Notes: generated from the sequence alone by a model not told the origin. A DNA stretch of 64,000 nucleotides from Maritalea sp049801075 (GCF_049801075.1 NZ_JBNAGG010000001.1:1488001-1552000), one strand, 5' to 3'. Shown: positions 32,915 to 41,788, numbered from the stretch's first letter. Numbers and translations are program-made.

Positions 32915-33427
32915 ATGGCGGACGTACATCAACTCAAACCAACCCGCTCTGCCGACGCGCAAAAGGCATGGGAGGCCGCCGCTCTGGTGCCTGACCCGGA
33001 AGTGCCATGCGTGAATGTGGCCGAGCTGGGCATTTTGCGTGATGTGCAAATGATAGACGGCAAAGCGGTGGCTTATGTAACGCCGACTTACACCGGATGT
33101 CCCGCCGTGTTGGCCATCGAATTGGCCATTGAGGTGGCGCTACGCGAAGCCGGGTTTGACCCGCAAATTGAGCGTGTTGTGTCACCGCCCTGGACCACTG
33201 ACTGGATTAGCGATGAGGGCCGCGAAAAATTGCGCGCCTATGGCATCGCGCCCCCGGTTAATGGCTCCAACTCCAAGCTGGCTTTATTTGGCGAAACCAT
33301 TGTCGCCTGCCCCAAATGCGGCAGCACCGACACGGAAAAGCTATCTGAATTTGGGTCCACCGCGTGCAAGGCGCATTATCGCTGCACGAGCTGTCGTGAA
33401 CCTTTCGATTATTTCAAATGCATTTGA
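32915..33427 (+). CDS. paaD: Phenylacetyl-CoA epoxidase accessory protein PaaD (MIP18/DUF59 domain)
   Basis: A 170-residue protein with an N-terminal DUF59 domain (VPDPEVPCVNVAELGILRDV, TPTYTGCPAVLAIE) and a C-terminal zinc-ribbon-like region (CPKCGSTDT, then CTSCREPFDYFKC). PaaD is thought to help mature the Fe-S or di-iron centres of the epoxidase. Located between paaC and paaE with gaps of 5 and 12 nt. Confidence 0.95.
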   Translation: MADVHQLKPTRSADAQKAWEAAALVPDPEVPCVNVAELGILRDVQMIDGKAVAYVTPTYTGCPAVLAIELAIEVALREAGFDPQIERVVSPPWTTDWISDEGREKLRAYGIAPPVNGSNSKLALFGETIVACPKCGSTDTEKLSEFGSTACKAHYRCTSCREPFDYFKCI

Positions 33428-33439
33428 GGGCCGAAAAAG

Positions 33440-34519
33440 ATGACCCCTAAGTTTCACACACTGACGATTTCGAAAATTGAAGAGCTGACCCCGGATGCAC
33501 GCGCCATCAGCTTTACCTTGAACGATGATCTGCGCGACGCCTATGCGTTCAAGCCGGGGCAATATTTGACCCTGCGCAGCACCATTGATGGCAAGGATGT
33601 GCGGCGGTCTTATTCCGTCTCCTCGCCGCTCGGGTGCAATGACCTCACCGTGGGCATTCGCCGGGTGGAAGATGGTGTATTTTCCAGCTTCGCGGCCAAC
33701 GATCTGAAGGTGGGCGACCAGCTTGAGGTGATGACCCCGGACGGGCGTTTTGTGGCCGATATTGGCGGCATGAAAAAGGCGCTGTTGATCGCCGCTGGTT
33801 CCGGCATCACGCCGATGATGTCCATCGCGCAATCCTTGTTGGAAGGCGATGACGAGGCGGAAGTGACCTTGGTTTATGGCAACCGCGAAACCGGCACCAT
33901 CATGTTCCGCGAGCAGCTTGAGTTTTTGAAAGATCGGTTTATGGACCGCTTTACGCTGATCCATATTCTCAGCCGTGAAGATCAGGACGTGCCGATTTTG
34001 AATGGCCGCATTGATGCAGATAAAATCAAGGCCTTGGTAAATACCGGCGCAATTGATCCCAAAGCCGCAGATGGCGTGTTTTTGTGCGGCCCCGGCGAAA
34101 TGATTGAAGTGGCCCGGCAAAGCCTTGAAGGCATTGGCGTGGCGCACGACAAAATCCACTATGAATTGTTCACCCCCGCCGATGGCCAAACCCCACGCAA
34201 AGCCCCCACCAAGGCGCAACGCGAAGCAGCGGAACAAGGCGTGAAGGTCGAAGTGGTGCTGGATGGCACCAAGCGCAGCTTCACCCTTTCCGATCCGGAA
34301 GACACAGTGCTGGAAGCCGCCCATAAACACGGGCTGGAACTGCCCTTCTCCTGCAAAGGCGGCATGTGCTGTACCTGCCGCTGCAAAGTGGCCAAAGGCA
34401 GCGCCGAAATGGATGTGAATTATTCACTCGAGCCGTGGGAAATTGAAGCCGGCTTCACCCTCGCCTGCCAAACCCGCCCCACCAGCGACGAACTGACGCT
34501 GGATTTCGACGAAAGCTAA
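33440..34519 (+). CDS. paaE: Phenylacetyl-CoA 1,2-epoxidase reductase PaaE
   Basis: A 359-residue NAD(P)H:acceptor reductase. The FAD-binding beta barrel (FKPGQYLTLRSTIDGKDVRRSYSVSS) lies at about residues 40-65, the nucleotide-binding domain around LIAAGSGITPMMSIAQSLL and FLCGPGEMIE, and a plant-type [2Fe-2S] domain at the C terminus (SCKGGMCCTCRCKVAKG, later LACQTRP). It passes electrons to PaaA. Last gene of paaABCDE, closed by a strong terminator 4 nt downstream. It is also the nearest candidate electron donor for the P450 at 25846. Confidence 0.96.
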   Translation: MTPKFHTLTISKIEELTPDARAISFTLNDDLRDAYAFKPGQYLTLRSTIDGKDVRRSYSVSSPLGCNDLTVGIRRVEDGVFSSFAANDLKVGDQLEVMTPDGRFVADIGGMKKALLIAAGSGITPMMSIAQSLLEGDDEAEVTLVYGNRETGTIMFREQLEFLKDRFMDRFTLIHILSREDQDVPILNGRIDADKIKALVNTGAIDPKAADGVFLCGPGEMIEVARQSLEGIGVAHDKIHYELFTPADGQTPRKAPTKAQREAAEQGVKVEVVLDGTKRSFTLSDPEDTVLEAAHKHGLELPFSCKGGMCCTCRCKVAKGSAEMDVNYSLEPWEIEAGFTLACQTRPTSDELTLDFDES

Positions 34520-34523
34520 AATT

Positions 34524-34548
34524 AAGGAGGGCATCGCCCTCCTTTTTT
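34524..34548 (+). terminator. Rho-independent terminator after paaE
   Basis: A 9-bp stem AAGGAGGGC/GCCCTCCTT with a 3-nt loop, followed by TTTT, directly after the paaE stop. It also lies just beyond the stop of the convergent gene at 34553, and may serve both. Confidence 0.9.
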
Positions 34549-34552
34549 CGGT

Positions 34553-35092
34553 CTAGCGCGACATGAGTTGATCGTTGAGTATCTCTTCAATTTCCTCGTT
34601 CTGTCGTGTCAAAGAATTAATCAGACCTGAGCTCAACTTATCATAGCCGGATAGGCCGCTGTCGTGCAAAATAAGTGCACGTTCATTAACCCGCTGAATT
34701 TTGTTCAAATTTTGCACGAACTCAAGGCGATTTTGATATTGTTGTCGAAGCGCGTATTCTGCGTCGAAGCGAACCATATTGCCATCGACTTGCGCGCCGA
34801 AAACGAACTCAAAGTCTGATTTCACGCCCTCGTCATAACTAGATATTTTTTTGAGAACGCTTTCATAGGCTTCAGGATGTTCATTACGCAGTTCTTGGAA
34901 TATTTCAGATATCTTTGGTGCCACTCGAAACAACGGCCCAGTCGCACCACCTCCAGCGCCGCCTAAAACAACGTCCGGCACGATGCATTTGTTGTCATCG
35001 TCGGCATTGTCTTCTTGCGTGTATGCGGGTGTCGAACTGGCGCATACCCAAACACATAACAGCACGCCAAATAGTTGTCGGGACATTTTCAC
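34553..35092 (-). CDS. Unrecognised secreted protein, partner of the lipoprotein at 35101
   Basis: A 179-residue protein with a signal peptide (about residues 1-25, ending STPAYTQ). A short acidic stretch follows, then a Gly-rich GGAGGGATGP motif (about residues 43-52). The rest is largely helical and charged, with QQYQNRLEFVQNLNKIQ and a probable coiled-coil C terminus. No cysteine pairs, enzyme motif or known domain recognised. It lies 8 nt downstream of the lipoprotein gene in the same direction, so the two are one operon. Base composition is visibly more AT-rich than the neighbouring paa genes, hinting at a different origin. Function unknown. Confidence 0.7.
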   Translation of the reverse strand: MKMSRQLFGVLLCVWVCASSTPAYTQEDNADDDNKCIVPDVVLGGAGGGATGPLFRVAPKISEIFQELRNEHPEAYESVLKKISSYDEGVKSDFEFVFGAQVDGNMVRFDAEYALRQQYQNRLEFVQNLNKIQRVNERALILHDSGLSGYDKLSSGLINSLTRQNEEIEEILNDQLMSR

Positions 35093-35100
35093 TTTCCTCC

Positions 35101-36207
35101 CTATTCAGTTTTAGCCAAAGGGATTTGATGCACGCCCTCATAACCAACAACGACCGGCCGCTGAAATATCTGTTTGAAGGTCACCGATTGCGCATTATAC
35201 CCGGACACGCCGAAGCTAACGGTCGGCACATCACTATTTTTTGCGGCCAACTCTAAAAGAGCGGTTTCGATTTCGTTTATGCGTTCATTAATATTTTGTG
35301 TGTCAATATTGGAATCCGACGAATTCTGAGGCGTCGTGTTTATGTTGAATATGGGCTTAATCTCAACTGCACCGTTATTTTCGGCCGGCGCATCGCTTTG
35401 CTCCTCCCCCTGCGAGGTATTGACTTGGGTTGCCCGGGCAAGAAGAGCAGCTAAATACTCATCGTAATAGGTGTAATTGATTTCACGCGCCAAATAGACT
35501 TTGGAGACAAACAGAAGTTGCGATGAGCGGACAAACTCTTCGTCGTGTGGAGCGAGATTGTACTTCGCGTTGATTACTTGAGATAAATTTGATTGCGTAC
35601 AAGCAAGTGCTGGCTGTCGTTGCCCACCGCAAAATATCCTCAATTCATGTAGGGCTCGCGGTATCGTAATTTCATAACTTCGCACCTGATTATAGGCAAG
35701 GCGCATGCGTAAATTTTTGCTGGCATTTATGCCGAAGACTGTTTGTAAAACGCCGACTTGCGCTCCGCCGCTGGCCCCGGCAGAAAGTCCTGTATCAATT
35801 TCAATTGTGGGAAATGCAGCTATTGGCAATTTTTCAATATTTCCGATGGCAAATGCTGTGCCGGAAGGGAAATCTGACTGCGCGAAGCCAATCTTGCTGT
35901 TGTCTTGTTGATCGAGTTTCGTTGTATCAAAAATGTATCGTGTCTTTAAATATGCTTTGATTGCATCCCGCTGATCTGTTGTCGTAAAGAACGCGCTTTT
36001 CCTATCAAATCGATCTTTCTTGCCCGTCACTTGAACCGCAAAAATATCACCCACTTGTATATCGCTTCTCGGCGGGTAAACAGCATTCACACCTAGTTGT
36101 TCGGCGCTGCGAGAATAGGTAACCGCTGGCTTTTCCTTAAATGATTGGTTGCAACCTGACAGAATAAGGCAAACCGCAATAGCATTTAAAAAATGGCTTT
36201 TCATCAT
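35101..36207 (-). CDS. Unrecognised lipoprotein
   Basis: A 368-residue protein with a lipoprotein signal: hydrophobic stretch then LILSGC with the lipobox cysteine at about residue 19. After it comes SFKEKPAVTYSR and IQVGDIFAVQVTGKKD, then a Gly/Ala-rich central part (GLSAGASGGAQVGVLQ, about residues 143-160). A Ser/Asn/Gln-rich linker spans about 270-310, a short helix INERINEIETALLELAAK follows, and a final domain ends QRPVVVGYEGVHQIPL. The lack of Asp at position +2 suggests outer-membrane sorting. I do not recognise the family. It is transcribed with the secreted protein at 34553 from an AT-rich promoter region. Function unknown; an envelope assembly or channel-like role is speculation. 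Confidence 0.7.
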   Translation of the reverse strand: MMKSHFLNAIAVCLILSGCNQSFKEKPAVTYSRSAEQLGVNAVYPPRSDIQVGDIFAVQVTGKKDRFDRKSAFFTTTDQRDAIKAYLKTRYIFDTTKLDQQDNSKIGFAQSDFPSGTAFAIGNIEKLPIAAFPTIEIDTGLSAGASGGAQVGVLQTVFGINASKNLRMRLAYNQVRSYEITIPRALHELRIFCGGQRQPALACTQSNLSQVINAKYNLAPHDEEFVRSSQLLFVSKVYLAREINYTYYDEYLAALLARATQVNTSQGEEQSDAPAENNGAVEIKPIFNINTTPQNSSDSNIDTQNINERINEIETALLELAAKNSDVPTVSFGVSGYNAQSVTFKQIFQRPVVVGYEGVHQIPLAKTE

Positions 36208-36237
36208 GACACAAATTAAAAAAGTTAAACAATTATT

Positions 36238-36267
36238 AATTAACTAGCTTATTAATGAATATGTCAA
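36238..36267 (-). promoter_or_regulatory. Candidate sigma-70 promoter for the lipoprotein operon
   Basis: On the minus strand a consensus -35 TTGACA (36262-36267) is followed 18-19 nt later by TTAATT/TAATTA, then about 30 nt of AT-rich leader to ATG 36207. The 36208-36372 gap otherwise holds nothing recognisable. Confidence 0.45.
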
Positions 36268-36372
36268 GCAAAAAGGATTCTATGCAACGTTTCCAATTTG
36301 ACATCTGGCAGGTAGAATCAATGCATACTTCCTGAGGGCGTCTATCTATTGCCCCAAAAGTTGATTAAGACG

Positions 36373-36780
36373 CTAATGTTTGCGCAACAGCATTTCCAGC
36401 AACGCTTCTCCGCCCTTGGCTTTGATTGCTTCACGTAGCGCTTTTTCATAATCAGGCTCGGCATTTTTGAGATGCTCGCGCCCCTTATCTGTGATCACCG
36501 TGTAAACACCGCGCCGATCATCGGGGCAGAGATCTCGTATGGTGAGGCCGTTGCGCTCCAAGCGTTCCACCATCCTTGAAACTGAGCTTTGATTAAGGCC
36601 GAGATGGTTGGCCAAGTCTTGCATACGCAATTCAAATTTTGGGGATTTGGCCAACACTTGCAAGGCGCGAAATTCTGACAAGCCAATAGCGAATTTTGAT
36701 TGCAGCATTTTGGTGAGCTCGGCCTCAACCCCTGCAACTATTTGGATCAGTCGCATCCATGAATCGCTAACTTTTGACAT
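36373..36780 (-). CDS. MarR-family transcriptional regulator (SMR-efflux neighbour)
   Basis: A 135-residue MarR protein. The winged-helix region runs from about residues 34-98 (SEFRALQVLAKSPKFELRMQDLAN, LNQSSVSRMVERLERNGL, then the DDRRGVYTVITDKGREHL wing), with flanking helices for dimerisation. It is downstream of, and on the same strand as, two SMR efflux genes and is separated from them by 124 nt containing a 26-bp dyad, which fits autoregulation and control of the efflux genes. The inducer is unknown. Confidence 0.9.
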   Translation of the reverse strand: MSKVSDSWMRLIQIVAGVEAELTKMLQSKFAIGLSEFRALQVLAKSPKFELRMQDLANHLGLNQSSVSRMVERLERNGLTIRDLCPDDRRGVYTVITDKGREHLKNAEPDYEKALREAIKAKGGEALLEMLLRKH

Positions 36781-36846
36781 TGGCTTGCATCCATTTCGCC
36801 AGAAATATTATCTCAGTCTTAGCTCGGCTACTTGATTGTCACAAGG

Positions 36847-36872
36847 TTGTGCACGCGATTAGGCGTGCACAA
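36847..36872. promoter_or_regulatory. 26-bp perfect dyad upstream of the MarR gene
   Basis: Arms TTGTGCACGC and GCGTGCACAA are perfect 10-bp reverse complements around a 6-nt spacer. The site lies 67 nt upstream of the MarR start and 32 nt after the SMR stop. No T-run follows on the minus strand, so an operator is more likely than a terminator; both are possible. Distances and symmetry fit MarR binding. Confidence 0.5.
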
Positions 36873-36904
36873 GCTGATAGGCTCTTTCGCGCTTTTCCCG
36901 AGCA

Positions 36905-37270
36905 CTAGCCATTCAGCTTCTCGCTGTCAGCGAGCTTTAGCCACACGACCCCGGCAATAATCAGAACCAGCCAAATGCCTTGGTGAAACGCCAATTGTTG
37001 ATCGAACAACAAATATCCAAAGATTGCAGCGCCTACTGCACCAATGCCCGCCCAAACTGCATAGCCGACACCCACATCGATTGACCGCAGCGCGCGGCTC
37101 AAAAAGTAAAGTGTGAGCAGGAAAAATATGATGGCAGTGATTGACCATGGAAGATTTGAAAAGGCCTCACTGGCGTCCACGCTCAGCGCATATCCAATTT
37201 CAAACATGCTTGCAATCAGCAAGCTGATCCACGCGTTTAAGGACAAATTTTGATTTGAATTTAATGTCAT
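36905..37270 (-). CDS. Small multidrug resistance (SMR) family transporter, subunit 2
   Basis: A 121-residue membrane protein with four hydrophobic helices and the SMR active-site glutamate in ASMFEIGYALS (helix 1, about residue 24). Helix 2-3 features are SRALRSIDVGVGYAVWAGIGAVGAAIFGYLLF, the G-x-Y-A-x-W-x-G-I-G block of the family. An N-terminal extension of about 10 residues precedes helix 1. With the paralogue 26 nt upstream it probably forms a hetero-oligomeric drug/proton or guanidinium antiporter like paired SMR proteins. The ligand class cannot be told from sequence. Confidence 0.88.
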   Translation of the reverse strand: MTLNSNQNLSLNAWISLLIASMFEIGYALSVDASEAFSNLPWSITAIIFFLLTLYFLSRALRSIDVGVGYAVWAGIGAVGAAIFGYLLFDQQLAFHQGIWLVLIIAGVVWLKLADSEKLNG

Positions 37271-37296
37271 TTTATTCTCGCTTTAAAAATCTGATT

Positions 37297-37614
37297 TTAT
37301 GCTGCGCCGCTGAGACGCAAACCAATCACGCCCAATATGACCATGGCAATGCCGCCCACTTTCTTCCAGTTGAGACGCTCGCCGAACGCTGCGCCAAATG
37401 CAACAATTCCAACCCCGGCAATTGAGGTCCACATGGCATAACCAACGCCGACATCAAAAGTGAGCAAAGCAAAGCTCAGCGCCAACGTTGCGCATATGCC
37501 GCTGATCAATGTTGCTGCCGTCCACAACCAATTTCGAAAGCCATCCGCTTTTCCGGCAGAAATGGCCACGGCAATCTCGAATAAAACGGCGATGCCAAGA
37601 TATATCCAATGCAT
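37297..37614 (-). CDS. Small multidrug resistance (SMR) family transporter, subunit 1
   Basis: A 105-residue protein from ATG 37614 (start MHWIYLGIAVLFEIAVAIS), which is the normal SMR length. The longer frame to 37743 adds a non-hydrophobic leader and overlaps the operator-like palindromes. Glu13 in helix 1 is the conserved proton/substrate site. DVGVGYAMWTSIAGVGIVAFGAA forms the helix 3 block. It has four transmembrane helices. It is the first of two adjacent SMR genes; the pair probably act together and may be controlled by the MarR protein at 36373. Confidence 0.88.
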   Translation of the reverse strand: MHWIYLGIAVLFEIAVAISAGKADGFRNWLWTAATLISGICATLALSFALLTFDVGVGYAMWTSIAGVGIVAFGAAFGERLNWKKVGGIAMVILGVIGLRLSGAA

Positions 37615-37728
37615 TTTATGCTCCTCATCACGCGACCAATCGATCGCTCTAAACAAAATAATCGCGCCGAACGTTCCTGCGCTCGCGCCTATAGACAAAT
37701 GGCCAATTTCAACACCGCACCATTTATT

Positions 37729-37780
37729 TGCATGTGCATACAATATTTTTCAACTTCAAGTCAATGCATGTACATGCATT
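37729..37780. promoter_or_regulatory. Palindromic operator-like sites upstream of the SMR pair
   Basis: AATGCATGTACATGCATT (37763-37780) is a perfect 18-bp palindrome. TTTGCATGTGCATACAA (about 37728-37744) is a related, less perfect copy about 30 nt closer to the SMR genes. Both lie between the leftward SMR operon and the rightward kinase gene. A MarR- or TetR-type dimer binding two sites is plausible. No guanidine riboswitch signature was recognised. Confidence 0.45.
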
Positions 37781-37865
37781 TATTTTCACCGATTTGTGAG
37801 ATCGACGCCCTAAACAGAAGTCACTTTGTGTGTTACCCGCTTAAAACCTCTGCTAGGTTTGGAAC

Positions 37866-38369
37866 ATGGGGATTCAAAATTATTTGATTGAAGGCATTTC
37901 TTGCACTGGCAAAACATCGGTTTGTCATCTGCTTGAACGGCGGGGATATTACGCATTAAACGGTGATAACGTATTCGCCTATTGCGGCGACCCGGCAACC
38001 GGAAAACCACTCTCCGCTGGCGGGCACGATACACATATTTGGGATGTGGCAAAGGTGGAGCAATTGGTGGAAGACCAAAGCCAACAGGCAAGTTTTTTCT
38101 GTGGCGGCAGTCGAAACTTCGATAAGTTTATCCACCTGTTCGACAAGGTTTTTGTGCTCGAAATTGATCTTGAAACGCTCAATCATCGCCTGGCTCAGCG
38201 CCCTGCTGATGATTGGGGCGGTCGCGAATCTGAACGCGAGTTAGTACGTCAACTGCATGCTTCTGGCGGTGATGTGCCGAAGAATGGTATCCGCATTGAT
38301 GCGACCCAACCGCTTGACCAAGTGGTGGATGAAATTCTGACGCATTGTGACTTGTCACAGCGCCGATAG
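37866..38369 (+). CDS. Small P-loop kinase-like protein
   Basis: A 167-residue P-loop NTPase of the shikimate-kinase/nucleotide-kinase type. The Walker A GISCTGKTSV is at about residues 10-19, LNGDNVFAYCGDP follows (acceptor/Asp region), a Walker-B-like FVLEIDLETL strand lies at about 97-106, and the lid-like RLAQRPADDWGGRESERE at about 108-125. Such proteins phosphorylate small molecules; the substrate is unknown. It is a single gene, divergent from the SMR pair and convergent with the large ior gene. Confidence 0.75.
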   Translation: MGIQNYLIEGISCTGKTSVCHLLERRGYYALNGDNVFAYCGDPATGKPLSAGGHDTHIWDVAKVEQLVEDQSQQASFFCGGSRNFDKFIHLFDKVFVLEIDLETLNHRLAQRPADDWGGRESERELVRQLHASGGDVPKNGIRIDATQPLDQVVDEILTHCDLSQRR

Positions 38370-38401
38370 CGCTGTGGCTGTCAACGGTTGCGGCCTATCC
38401 C

Positions 38402-41400
38402 CTAGGCCAGTTCCGCCAGCGCCTTTTTATATTTCTCAATCGCCTGCTCTTTCACCACGCCATAGCCTTTGACCATATCGACCAGCTTGGCCTTTTTCAT
38501 CGCATCGCTGTGATTATCGGCGGTCAGGTTGGCCGCCAAATCTTCCACCAGCGCGATATAATCGTCGCGCAGTTTGCGTTCGTCGCGGCGGTCTTTGCTG
38601 ATGCCGAACACGTCGAAGGCGGTGCCGCGCAAGGGACGCATGGCGTTGAGCAGTTTCAAGCTGGGCAGAGCGACCGCTCCCGGGATGGCGAACTTTTTCG
38701 GGCGGCCATTTGGTTCTTTGATCCAATTGAACATTGGCGGGGCCATATGGAAGGTCATTTTTGCGCCGTCTTTAAACCGCCCTTTCATCTCGTTAAGATG
38801 GGCCGTTTCAAGATGCAGGCGCGCGACTTCATATTCGTCCTTATAAGCCATCACTCGCGCCAGTTGATGCGCTACAATTTCGCTTAAACCGGTTTTGCCG
38901 AAGGCATTTTCTGCGGCCTGCACTTTGCCCACCACGTCTTTATAACGGTCGGCATATTGAGTGTTTTGATAGCGGGTTAAAAAAGCGGCGCGATCACTGA
39001 TCAATTGCTCCAATGTTTGCTCAAGATCAGCTTCCTGATCTTCAGCAAACAGTTCTGGTTGATCAGCGATCAAACGCCCAAGTTCAAACGCATTCAAATT
39101 GGCCTCAATGGCCTTGCCGTTCAATTCAATCGCGCGGCGGATGGCATCGCCATCCAGCGGGATTTGCCCTTTTTGCCACGCCATGCCGGTGAGCATCATG
39201 TTGGAGAAAACACTGTCGCCAAACAGGGCCACCGACAGATCGGTCACGTCGAAATAATCGACATGTTTTGCACCTTCATTCAGTTTTTTCAACCGCATTT
39301 CTTCTTGGAAATCAGCCAAACCGCGCAGCACAAAATCTGCGGTGGGCAGGATTTTGGTGTTGGCGATCACATGGGTTTTGTTCGGGTCGAGGCAGGCCAT
39401 CGGCTCAGGCATATTGGCCACCACCAAATCGCAGGCAATCACCGCATTGGCATCGCCCTTATCAATCCGCACTGGCCTGTCCAACCCCCGTTTTTCCAAA
39501 ATTTTGAGGTGAGAGATCACTGCGCCACCTTTTTGGGCAAAGCCCATAAAGTCGAGCACGGACGCCCCTTTGCCTTGCAGATGCGCGGCCATGGCCAACA
39601 CGGCCCCCACGGTCACCACCCCGGTGCCGCCGACACCTGTGATCAGCACTTCGCCGGTTGTGGCAAATTTGGGCTCGGGCAAGCTGGCAATATGGGTCAG
39701 CAAATGCTCGCGACGATGTTGGTCTCCGGTAGCCTTTTCCGCGTCGCCTTCGATGGTGACGAAGCTCGGGCAAAAACCTTCAACGCAGGAAAAATCCTTA
39801 TTGCAGGACGATTGATCAATTGTGCGTTTCACGCCCCATTTGGTTTTTACCGGACTCACAGAAATGCAGTTTGATTGCACCGAGCAATCACCGCAGCCTT
39901 CGCACACATCAGGGTTGATAAAGACCCGCTTTTTCGGGTCTTCGATCAGCCCGCGTTTGCGCTTGCGGCGTTTTTCGGTGGCGCAGCCCTGATCGTAGAT
40001 CAGCGCAGTAACGCCCTCAATATCGCGCAATTCGGTTTGGATCGCGTCGAGGTTTTTGCGGTGGTCAAGGCTCAGCCCCTTTCCGCGCATCAGGCCGGGG
40101 GCAAACCGTTCAGGCTGGTCGCTCACCAGCGCAATCCGCTCCACGCCTTCGGCTTTAAGTTGCGCGACGATGGCTTCCACGCTCAGTTCGCCATCCACAT
40201 CCTGACCGCCGGTCATGGCGACGGCGTGGTTATAAAGGATTTTGTAGGTCACGTTCGACTTAGCGGCAATCGCCTGACGCATGGCCATCATGCCAGAATG
40301 GAAATAGGTGCCATCGCCCAAATTCTGAAAAATGTGCTTCTTGCCAGTATAGCTTTCCATGCCGATCCAATTGACGCCCTCGCCGCCCATTTGCACGATG
40401 CCGCCTGTGTCGCGGCCCATCCACGAGGCCATATAATGGCAGCCAATGCCGGGCAGCGCGGTGCTGCCGTCGGGCAGTTTGGTGGATCGATTGTGGGAGC
40501 AGCCGGAGCAGAAATAAGGCACCCGGCGCGCCACGTCGATCTCGTCAAGCGTTGGCGCAGGTGAGGCGGAAGGAGGAAGGCCTTCAAGGTCCAAAAAGTT
40601 ATGAACAACCTGCGCCAAAATGGAGGGGCGCAACTCACCAGCTTCAGGGATAAGCGGGGCGCCCTCAAGGTCTTTTTTGCCGATAATGGTGAAGTCGTGC
40701 TGGTTGAAAAACAGTTCTTTCAGCTGGGTTTCCACCACAGCGCGCTTTTCTTCCACCACCAGCAGTTTTTCGGCTTTCGCCAAAAAGCGTTGATAGCCCG
40801 TTGGCTCAATCGGCCACACCAGCCCCACCTTATAGACCCCAAGCCCCATGCGCTTGGCTTTGGTTTCGCTGATGTCCAGATCGCGCAGGGTCTGCATCAA
40901 ATCAGCAAAAGCTTTGCCCACGGCAACGATGGCGATTTTGGGCTGTTTGGCACCAAATGCCACTTCGTCAATCGGGTTGGCTTTGGCGAAAGCGCGCATC
41001 GCATCCAGTCGGGCGAGCAGCTTTTGCTCCAGCACCGGACCAAAGCTTGTGGCGGGGTCATGGTTTAAGCCGAAAGGCGGCGGAGAGTAATCCTTCGGCA
41101 CTTTGAATTGACGTGGTTCCGGCACTTCGATGGCGGCGCTGCTTTCCAGCACTTCGGAGATGGTTTTGAACCCGATCCATGCGCCCGTGTAACGGGAGGC
41201 GGCAAAGCCATAAAGGCCAAAGGGGATATAATCGGCGACACCGGCCGGGTGCAGCACAGGCATCATATAATGCTCGCCCGCCTGATCCGACTGGTGCGGC
41301 ATGGAAGAGGAAACGCAGCCATGATCGTCGCCGAAAAAGGCGATCACGCCGCCATGTTTGGAGGCGCCGAGGGCGTTGCCGTGCTTCAAGGCATCGCCAG

Positions 41401-41788
41401 ATCGATCAACGCCGGGGCCCTTGCCGTACCAGATGCCAAACACGCCATCGACCGTTTTTTCCGGATCGCTGGCCACTTCCTGCGTGCCGATGAGAGAGGT
41501 AGCGGCCAAGTCCTCGTTAATGGCGGGGAGAAAATCGATGTTGTGCTCATCGAGCACTTTTTTGGCTTTGCCCAGGGCCTGGTCATAGGCACCGAGGGGG
41601 GAGCCGCGATAGCCGGAAATAAAGCCCGCCGTATTGAGATTATTGGCCGCGTCGAGTTTGGCCTGTTCAACAGGAATACGCACCAGAACATCGGTGCCAG
41701 ACAAAAAGACCCGCTCGCGCACCATGCCGTGGCGCAATTCATAATCAGGATAAGCAAAAATATCGCGATCAAGCGTTGTTAAATCCAT
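38402..41788 (-). CDS. ior: Indolepyruvate ferredoxin oxidoreductase (fused alpha/beta + gamma, IorAB type)
   Basis: A 1128-residue single-chain oxidoreductase that converts arylpyruvates (indolepyruvate, phenylpyruvate) plus CoA to aryl-acetyl-CoA, CO2 and reduced ferredoxin. The N-terminal pyrimidine-type domain shows GYRGSPLGAYDQALG. A TPP-binding region contains CPFCSGC-like PYFCSGCSHNRSTKLPDG and GIGCHYMASWMGRDT. A 4Fe-4S motif CEGCGDCSVQSNC follows at about residues 640-652. The C-terminal gamma-type domain begins ITGVGGTGVVTVGAVLAMAA. It is divergent from an Lrp regulator. With PaaABCDE nearby, phenylalanine-derived phenylpyruvate could enter the phenylacetyl-CoA route directly. Confidence 0.95.
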   Translation of the reverse strand: MDLTTLDRDIFAYPDYELRHGMVRERVFLSGTDVLVRIPVEQAKLDAANNLNTAGFISGYRGSPLGAYDQALGKAKKVLDEHNIDFLPAINEDLAATSLIGTQEVASDPEKTVDGVFGIWYGKGPGVDRSGDALKHGNALGASKHGGVIAFFGDDHGCVSSSMPHQSDQAGEHYMMPVLHPAGVADYIPFGLYGFAASRYTGAWIGFKTISEVLESSAAIEVPEPRQFKVPKDYSPPPFGLNHDPATSFGPVLEQKLLARLDAMRAFAKANPIDEVAFGAKQPKIAIVAVGKAFADLMQTLRDLDISETKAKRMGLGVYKVGLVWPIEPTGYQRFLAKAEKLLVVEEKRAVVETQLKELFFNQHDFTIIGKKDLEGAPLIPEAGELRPSILAQVVHNFLDLEGLPPSASPAPTLDEIDVARRVPYFCSGCSHNRSTKLPDGSTALPGIGCHYMASWMGRDTGGIVQMGGEGVNWIGMESYTGKKHIFQNLGDGTYFHSGMMAMRQAIAAKSNVTYKILYNHAVAMTGGQDVDGELSVEAIVAQLKAEGVERIALVSDQPERFAPGLMRGKGLSLDHRKNLDAIQTELRDIEGVTALIYDQGCATEKRRKRKRGLIEDPKKRVFINPDVCEGCGDCSVQSNCISVSPVKTKWGVKRTIDQSSCNKDFSCVEGFCPSFVTIEGDAEKATGDQHRREHLLTHIASLPEPKFATTGEVLITGVGGTGVVTVGAVLAMAAHLQGKGASVLDFMGFAQKGGAVISHLKILEKRGLDRPVRIDKGDANAVIACDLVVANMPEPMACLDPNKTHVIANTKILPTADFVLRGLADFQEEMRLKKLNEGAKHVDYFDVTDLSVALFGDSVFSNMMLTGMAWQKGQIPLDGDAIRRAIELNGKAIEANLNAFELGRLIADQPELFAEDQEADLEQTLEQLISDRAAFLTRYQNTQYADRYKDVVGKVQAAENAFGKTGLSEIVAHQLARVMAYKDEYEVARLHLETAHLNEMKGRFKDGAKMTFHMAPPMFNWIKEPNGRPKKFAIPGAVALPSLKLLNAMRPLRGTAFDVFGISKDRRDERKLRDDYIALVEDLAANLTADNHSDAMKKAKLVDMVKGYGVVKEQAIEKYKKALAELA

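Noticed and set aside
33341..34330. 329-codon minus-strand frame opposite paaE
   Set aside because: Antisense to a confident reductase gene, low complexity, no motif.
37614..37866. Guanidine riboswitch upstream of the SMR pair
   Set aside because: The region has simple palindromes but none of the conserved guanidine-I, -II or -III elements I can recall.
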